A stretch of DNA of 9,726 nt from an uncultured Bacilli bacterium (GTDB taxonomy: Bacteria; Bacillota_I; Bacilli_A; RF39; UBA660). The position numbers and the translations under genes are program-made. Positions 6,260-9,726 of the stretch are shown piece by piece; the first letter of the stretch is position 1; each line of letters opens with the position of its first letter. The stretch is from contig CANQFI010000063.1 of NCBI GenBank assembly GCA_947598455.1, forward strand, positions 1-9,726, read 5' to 3'. A model generated the notes under the pieces. It was not told where the DNA came from. It saw only the letters and a program-made list of their open reading frames with translations, and did no database searches.

Positions 6260-6263
6260 AAAT

Positions 6264-7031
6264 TTGAAAAAATATTTTAAATACCTTGGTTTATTTGGAT
6301 TATGTCTACTTAGTTTTTATTATACTAATCAAGCAGCTTTATTTGTAAAAAATAAAAATCCTATATTACAAAGTATTAATGAAGTAAAAGAAGAAAAATA
6401 TATATCATCTATTGATAGTACATTTGTAGATGATATTTATATCATACCAGGAGTAAGTGGTAAAGAAGTTAATGTTAACAAATCTTTTTTTAGTATGCAA
6501 AAAACAAAAGAATATAGCGATGATTTATTAGTATATAACACTATCAAACCAACTATTAGCTTAGAAGACAATAAAGATAAGATAATAATTAGAGGTAACG
6601 ATAATAAAAAAAGTGTTTCTTTAATATTTGAAGAAGAAAGTGAACTAACCAAATATTTATTATCTAATAATTATAAAGTTAATTTACTTATTAATAAAGA
6701 AGAATATAATTTATCATATGAATTAATTAATAATTCTAATAATGAAAATATATATCATAATATTGATAAATATCTAAATAAGAAAAAAATAAATAAAAAT
6801 CTTTGTTACGTTAAAAATAATATTTCTAAGTTATGCAAAGATAAATATTTATTTAAAGAATCATTAATAATTAATCATTCTAATATCAGTTTAAATAAAA
6901 ATAAAATAAAGAGTGGGGAGATAATATTAGTTCAAAGGTCTCTTACTATAAGTGAATTAGAAATTTTAATAAATCAAATTAAATATCAAGACTTAAATAT
7001 TATCTATTTATCAGAACTAATTAAAGAATAG
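6264..7031 (+). CDS. Membrane-anchored, degenerate NodB-like polysaccharide deacetylase homologue (probable pseudo-enzyme)
   Basis: The 255-residue protein begins MKKYFKYLGLFGLCLLSFYY, a signal anchor or signal peptide, and should act outside the membrane. Residues 58-92 (IYIIPGVSGKEVNVNKSFFSM...LLVY) resemble the segment that precedes the NodB domain in deacetylases of related low-GC bacteria. SVSLIF (117-122) sits where NodB proteins have the first strand with the catalytic DD motif, and GEIILVQ...LNIIYLSELIKE (218-255) matches the usual last strands (G-x-IILLH ... GY-x-V-x-LSEL). The DD pair and the HxxxH zinc ligands are missing and the domain is shortened, so deacetylation is unlikely. 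TTG at 6264 is chosen because GGTGAT (6254-6259) lies 4 bases upstream. The in-frame GTG at 6255 is part of that ribosome site. The family link is from memory of sequence patterns. Confidence 0.6.
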   Translation: MKKYFKYLGLFGLCLLSFYYTNQAALFVKNKNPILQSINEVKEEKYISSIDSTFVDDIYIIPGVSGKEVNVNKSFFSMQKTKEYSDDLLVYNTIKPTISLEDNKDKIIIRGNDNKKSVSLIFEEESELTKYLLSNNYKVNLLINKEEYNLSYELINNSNNENIYHNIDKYLNKKKINKNLCYVKNNISKLCKDKYLFKESLIINHSNISLNKNKIKSGEIILVQRSLTISELEILINQIKYQDLNIIYLSELIKE

Positions 7032-7061
7032 TAAACTATTTACTAAAATATCTAAACAAGA

Positions 7062-7090
7062 TTGCAAGTTTTTCATATTTTTGTTATAAT
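7062..7090 (+). promoter_or_regulatory. Strong promoter of the RNase J-family gene
   Basis: TTGCAA (7062-7067), exactly 17 bases, then TATAAT (7085-7090) with TG at 7082-7083 making an extended -10. This is the best promoter in the window. The start is predicted near 7097, leaving a leader of about 48 bases, longer than most here. A second TATAAT at 7121-7126 has no usable -35. Confidence 0.75.
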
Positions 7091-7144
7091 TACTTAGTCG
7101 CAAGCCTTTTATTAAAAAAATATAATAGAAAAGAGTTGTTTATA

Positions 7145-8782
7145 ATGTGTAATATTAAAATATTTAGTTTGGGTGGACTAGATGAAATGGGCAAAAACTG
7201 TTATATCGTTGATATTAATAATGATTTATATGTTTTTGATTGTGGAATTAAATATGCCAATGAAAATTTATATGGTATAGATTATATAATTCCTGATTTT
7301 GATTATTTAATAAAAAATCAACATCGTATTAAAGGGCTATTTTTGACTCATGGTCACTATGAAAATATGGGTGCAACTAAAGATTTATTAAAGGAACTAC
7401 CAAATATCAAAGTATATGCCACGAGGTTTACTAAATTTATCTTAACTAATGATGGTGTTGATGAAAAAAAGATAATTGAAATTAAACCTCATAAAAAAAT
7501 AAATTTTGGACCAGTTAGTATTTTTCCAATTAGTGTAAATCATTCTGCTCCTGATTCTGTTATGTATGTTATTAACACAAAAGATGGTGCTATTGTTTAT
7601 ACTGGCGACTTTATTGTCGATCCAAAAATGATGGATAAATATTCTATGGATTTAGGTAAAATAGCTTATATTGGTAAACAAGGTGTTTTAGCTTTAATGT
7701 GTGAATCAGTTTTTTCTGAACGTATTGGTCACACATCACCATCTCATCGTTTAACAAGTTTCTTTAAAGATGCAATTAAACATCATGAAAATAGAATGAT
7801 TTTTGCAGTTTTACCAACTCATATTTATACTATTCAAGAAATATTTGATGCAGCAGCTAATACTCATCGTAAAATAATTATTATGGGTAAAAATCTGCAA
7901 AATATTATTAATTTTTCTAAAAAAGAAGGTTATTTAAAATTTCAAGATAATATCTTAGGAGATTTATCTAATATTGATGAAAAAGATTCTATTCTTTTAG
8001 TTCAAGATAATAAAGAAAATCCATATGCTTCCATAAGCAAAATAATTAATGGCTATGATAAATTCATCAAACTAAAGAAAACTGATACTGTTGTTTTTGC
8101 TGAACCAAATTATGATAGTAGCGAAAAAACCTTAGTTAAAGTTCAAAATGACTTAGCAACAAACGGCTGCGATATTGTAACTATTCCTAAAGAGAAAACA
8201 ATTTTACATCACGCTTCGTCAGAGGACTTAATGATTATGATTGATTTATTAAAACCTAAATACTATATTCCTGTTAAAGGTGAATATCGTTACATGGTCA
8301 ATAACGCTAATATTGCATCAGCACTTAATATACCTAAAGAAAATATAATTTTAAAACAAAATGGTGATGTTATCGAATTTGTTGATGGTAAATTAAATTT
8401 GGAAAATTTTGATCATATCAAAGTAAATGATATTTTAATCGATGGAAACAGCACTGAAGATGTTGGTGAATTAGTTATTAAAGATCGTGAAATGTTAAGT
8501 GAAAATGGTATAGTTTTAATTAGCGCTACAATAAGTAAAAAAGAAAAGGTCTTATTAGTAGGACCAGAAGTTACAACAAGAGGATTTATTTATGTTAAAG
8601 ACTCTGGTGAAATGATTGACGAAATTAAAAGAATATCTCTTAATATAATTGAACGTAATATTTCTGATAATTATGTCGATTATAATAAAATAAAAAATGA
8701 AATAAGAGAAGAACTCGGCAAATATTTATACCATGAAACAGAATGTAAACCAATGATTATAGCAGTTGTTCAAGAAGTTTAA
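7145..8782 (+). CDS. RNase J family ribonuclease, J2-like with degenerate active site
   Basis: RNase J proteins are metallo-beta-lactamase/beta-CASP enzymes that degrade and mature RNA in Bacillota, usually as a J1-J2 complex. The 545 residues fit the family (about 555). Family features include SLGGLDEMGKN at the start, VNHSAPDSVMY, IVYTGDF, and the C-terminal GPEVTTRGFIYVKDSG (473 on). Metal ligands are partly lost. The HGHEDH motif reads HGHYEN (69-74), keeping H69 and H71 but replacing Asp with Glu and the last His with Asn. The SGH motif is replaced by ILHHASSEDL (353-362), and HGEYR is KGEYR with K378. H133 and D155 are kept. It therefore resembles the weakly active J2 partner more than J1. 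ATG 7145 is chosen over the in-frame TTG at 7136 because the AAAGAG ribosome site (7130-7135) directly abuts the TTG. No rpoY (ykzG)-like gene lies upstream, unlike rnjA loci. Confidence 0.9.
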   Translation: MCNIKIFSLGGLDEMGKNCYIVDINNDLYVFDCGIKYANENLYGIDYIIPDFDYLIKNQHRIKGLFLTHGHYENMGATKDLLKELPNIKVYATRFTKFILTNDGVDEKKIIEIKPHKKINFGPVSIFPISVNHSAPDSVMYVINTKDGAIVYTGDFIVDPKMMDKYSMDLGKIAYIGKQGVLALMCESVFSERIGHTSPSHRLTSFFKDAIKHHENRMIFAVLPTHIYTIQEIFDAAANTHRKIIIMGKNLQNIINFSKKEGYLKFQDNILGDLSNIDEKDSILLVQDNKENPYASISKIINGYDKFIKLKKTDTVVFAEPNYDSSEKTLVKVQNDLATNGCDIVTIPKEKTILHHASSEDLMIMIDLLKPKYYIPVKGEYRYMVNNANIASALNIPKENIILKQNGDVIEFVDGKLNLENFDHIKVNDILIDGNSTEDVGELVIKDREMLSENGIVLISATISKKEKVLLVGPEVTTRGFIYVKDSGEMIDEIKRISLNIIERNISDNYVDYNKIKNEIREELGKYLYHETECKPMIIAVVQEV

Positions 8783-8793
8783 ATTTACTTCTT
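8772..8793 (+). terminator. Hairpin straddling the RNase J stop codon, weak terminator candidate
   Basis: AAGAAGT (8772-8778) pairs with ACTTCTT (8787-8793) around an 8-base loop that contains the TAA stop (8780-8782). Only one further T follows before GCATAAAAA, so the T-run needed for efficient termination is poor. Read-through into the next gene, 56 bases after the stop, is plausible. Confidence 0.35.
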
Positions 8794-8822
8794 TGCATAA
8801 AAATTACCAAAAAGGTCATAAT
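8793..8822 (+). promoter_or_regulatory. Possible promoter of the 8839-9267 gene
   Basis: TTGCAT (8793-8798), 18 bases, then CATAAT (8817-8822). The start would fall at about 8829, the first G of the GGTGAT ribosome site, so the leader would be about 10 bases. The gene may instead be read from the RNase J promoter. Confidence 0.4.
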
Positions 8823-8838
8823 ACTAATGGTGATTAAT

Positions 8839-9267
8839 ATGATTGAAGATACAAAAATGTTAAACTTTATTTATAAAAATGCTGAAATGGGTCTTATTGG
8901 TATTGCTAATATTAAAAATGATATTAAAAATAAAAAATTCATGAAAGTTATCAAAGAACAAGAAAATGATTATTTGGCAATATGTAATGAAACTTTAGAA
9001 TTATTAAATAAAACTAACGAAAAAGTTGAACCAATCACTCCTATGGTTTCTTTAATGACTATGATCGATGCTAAAATGAAAACAATGCAAGATAGTAGTA
9101 CTAGTAATATTGCCAAAATGATGATGACTGGTAGTAATAAAGGTATTATTGAAATTCAAGAAAAAATAAATAATTACGATGGTCACAATAAAAAAGTAAT
9201 CTCTTTAGCCAAAAAATTACTTGATATTGAGAAAAGAAATTTAGATAATTTAAAAAAATACTTATGA
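8839..9267 (+). CDS. Small all-helical, ferritin-like protein of unknown function
   Basis: The 142-residue protein has no signal peptide or membrane span and reads as four amphipathic helices: about 3-30 (YKNAEMGLIGIANIKNDI), 32-58 (KVIKEQENDYLAICNETLELL), 70-112 (with MVSLMTMIDAKMKTM, then IAKMMMTGSNKGIIEIQEKI) and 116-141 (VISLAKKLLDIEKRNLDNL). Each helix has Glu residues where a ferritin-like bundle has metal ligands (E16, E40/E42, E105, E131), but no His forms an ExxH motif, so a diiron centre is doubtful. It recalls a family of short hypothetical proteins common in gut Clostridia and Bacilli with the same AEMG and GSxxG motifs. The exact family is not certain. ATG 8839 is preferred because GGTGAT (8829-8834) precedes it by 4 bases. 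In-frame ATG 8827 overlaps that site. Its TGA stop shows that UGA is not Trp here. Confidence 0.8.
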   Translation: MIEDTKMLNFIYKNAEMGLIGIANIKNDIKNKKFMKVIKEQENDYLAICNETLELLNKTNEKVEPITPMVSLMTMIDAKMKTMQDSSTSNIAKMMMTGSNKGIIEIQEKINNYDGHNKKVISLAKKLLDIEKRNLDNLKKYL

Positions 9268-9349
9268 AAAATTTATATTTTCAATTAAATTGTACATATT
9301 TTATATAAGAAAGTAAAATATATAAAAAAGTGAGTAATTTTGTAAAACT

Positions 9350-9374
9350 AAGCAATTTATATTGCTTTTTTTTT
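9350..9374 (+). terminator. Intrinsic terminator of the 8839-9267 gene
   Basis: AAGCAAT (9350-9356) pairs with ATTGCTT (9361-9367) around TTAT, with T continuing to 9374. It lies 82 bases after the stop codon, and 9268-9349 holds only AT-rich sequence without a defensible feature. A second, mutually exclusive pairing of 9358-9365 with 9375-9382 is possible. Confidence 0.8.
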
Positions 9375-9381
9375 GCAATAT

Positions 9382-9407
9382 AAAAAACACTTTTTAAAGT
9401 GCTTTTT
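9382..9407 (-). terminator. Terminator of the HIT-family gene (- strand), overlapping its stop codon
   Basis: Read on the - strand, AAAAAGCACTT (9407-9397) pairs with AAGTGTTTTTT (9392-9382), 11 bp with one G-U pair, around a 4-base loop that contains most of the region of the TAA stop (9396-9394). The 3' arm ends in six T. On the + strand the same position has an A-C mismatch, so it should work better for the - strand gene. Confidence 0.75.
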
Positions 9408-9726
9408 CATCTTTTATTATTTCATAAACTTCATCAATTGTTTTTTCACACTTTGGTTTAACTAAATAATCTGGCATTAAATGTAAATGAAAATGTTTAA
9501 CGGCCTGACTATCTCCATAATTAACAACAAATGTCAATGCTTTGGCATCTAATTTATTTATTAATTTAGGTGCCATCTCTTTTGCGACATTATTAATATG
9601 GTTAAGTAATTCATTATCTAATTCAGTATAATCAGTAACATGCTTTTTAGGAATTACTAGCACATGTCCATCAGTTTGTGGATTAGCATCCATTATTACT
9701 ATTACTTTATCATCTTCAAATACTTT
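9394..9726 (-). CDS. HIT-family (histidine triad) protein, N terminus outside window
   Basis: Histidine triad proteins are small cytoplasmic nucleotide hydrolases or transferases of the HINT/Fhit superfamily, acting on nucleoside phosphoramidates and related compounds. The visible 110 residues include the strand KVFEDDKVIVIMDANPQ, the motif GHVLVIPKKHV and the triad HFHLHLMP at 9493-9495 to 9481-9483, which supplies the catalytic His. The frame is open to the right edge, and KVFEDDKV is the usual second element of the family, so the ATG at 9691-9693 is internal. About 20-25 N-terminal residues, often with a CxxC zinc motif, lie beyond 9726. The exact substrate cannot be told from sequence. 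The gene is convergent with the ferritin-like gene and has its own terminator. Confidence 0.93.
   Translation of the reverse strand, partial: KVFEDDKVIVIMDANPQTDGHVLVIPKKHVTDYTELDNELLNHINNVAKEMAPKLINKLDAKALTFVVNYGDSQAVKHFHLHLMPDYLVKPKCEKTIDEVYEIIKDEKAL

Noticed and set aside
6437..6652. 71-codon open frame on the - strand
   Set aside because: It is antisense to the NodB-like gene, rich in Ser/Leu as expected from the complement of Asn/Lys/Asp-rich coding sequence, with no ribosome site.
7027..7045. Palindrome around the stop codon of the NodB-like gene as a terminator
   Set aside because: TAGTAAA-CTA-TTTACTA can fold, but the loop is only three bases, the stem is almost all A/T and no T-run follows.
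7097..7144. Possible riboswitch in the leader of the RNase J-family gene
   Set aside because: At about 48 bases it is too short for known riboswitch classes and has no stable stem.
9264..9308. 14-codon frame MKNLYFQLNCTYFI overlapping the TGA of the ferritin-like gene by ATGA
   Set aside because: The ATGA overlap could permit coupled translation, but such a short AT-rich frame is expected by chance and nothing else supports it.
1..9726. Defence island, prophage, CRISPR or insertion sequence
   Set aside because: No repeats with spacers, transposase, integrase, terminal inverted repeats or toxin-antitoxin pair could be found. The recognisable genes are housekeeping or cell-surface types.

Overview
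The window looks like chromosome from a low-GC member of the Bacillota, close to the small-genome, host-associated Bacilli (RF39, Erysipelotrichales or Acholeplasmatales-like lineages). The evidence is the very high A+T content, Asn/Lys/Ile/Tyr-rich proteins, GGTGAT and AAGGAGG ribosome sites, TATAAT promoters often preceded by TG, and short GC stems with T-runs as terminators. The protein set also fits: a Bacillota-type Pta, SufB, a short SSB and an RNase J paralogue. TGG encodes Trp and one gene ends in TGA, so the code is 11, not the Mycoplasma code 4. The lineage is inferred from memory of these families, not from a search.

Layout, left to right. 1-111: the tail of an unrecognised + strand gene. 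171-860 (+): an orphan soluble protein. 926-1924 (+): phosphate acetyltransferase (pta). 1951-3270 (-): a large acidic protein with one C-terminal membrane anchor. 3355-4650 (+): a stand-alone sufB, divergent from the previous gene. 4836-5177 (+): a short single-stranded DNA-binding protein. 5181-6176 (-): an acidic orphan, convergent with ssb. 6264-7031 (+): a membrane-anchored protein that looks like a degenerate NodB polysaccharide deacetylase. 7145-8782 (+): an RNase J-family protein missing several metal ligands, RNase J2-like. 8839-9267 (+): a small four-helix, ferritin-like protein. 9394-9726 (-): a HIT-family protein running off the right edge. No stretch over 300 bases lacks a gene. 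I see no tRNA, rRNA, CRISPR, insertion sequence or phage gene.

The genes do not form one pathway. Almost every one appears to be its own transcription unit, with a promoter just upstream and a hairpin at or overlapping its stop codon. Functions cover acetyl-phosphate metabolism (Pta), Fe-S cluster assembly (SufB), DNA protection (SSB), RNA processing (RNase J paralogue), the cell surface (NodB-like and tail-anchored proteins) and nucleotide hydrolysis (HIT). No defence, mobile or biosynthetic cluster was found. The points most worth a second look are two apparent pseudo-enzymes (NodB-like and RNase J-like), the tail-anchored orphan with a possible internal repeat, a dyad between the divergent sufB promoters, and a recurring fused module of -10 box, N6, GGTGAT, N4 and start codon.
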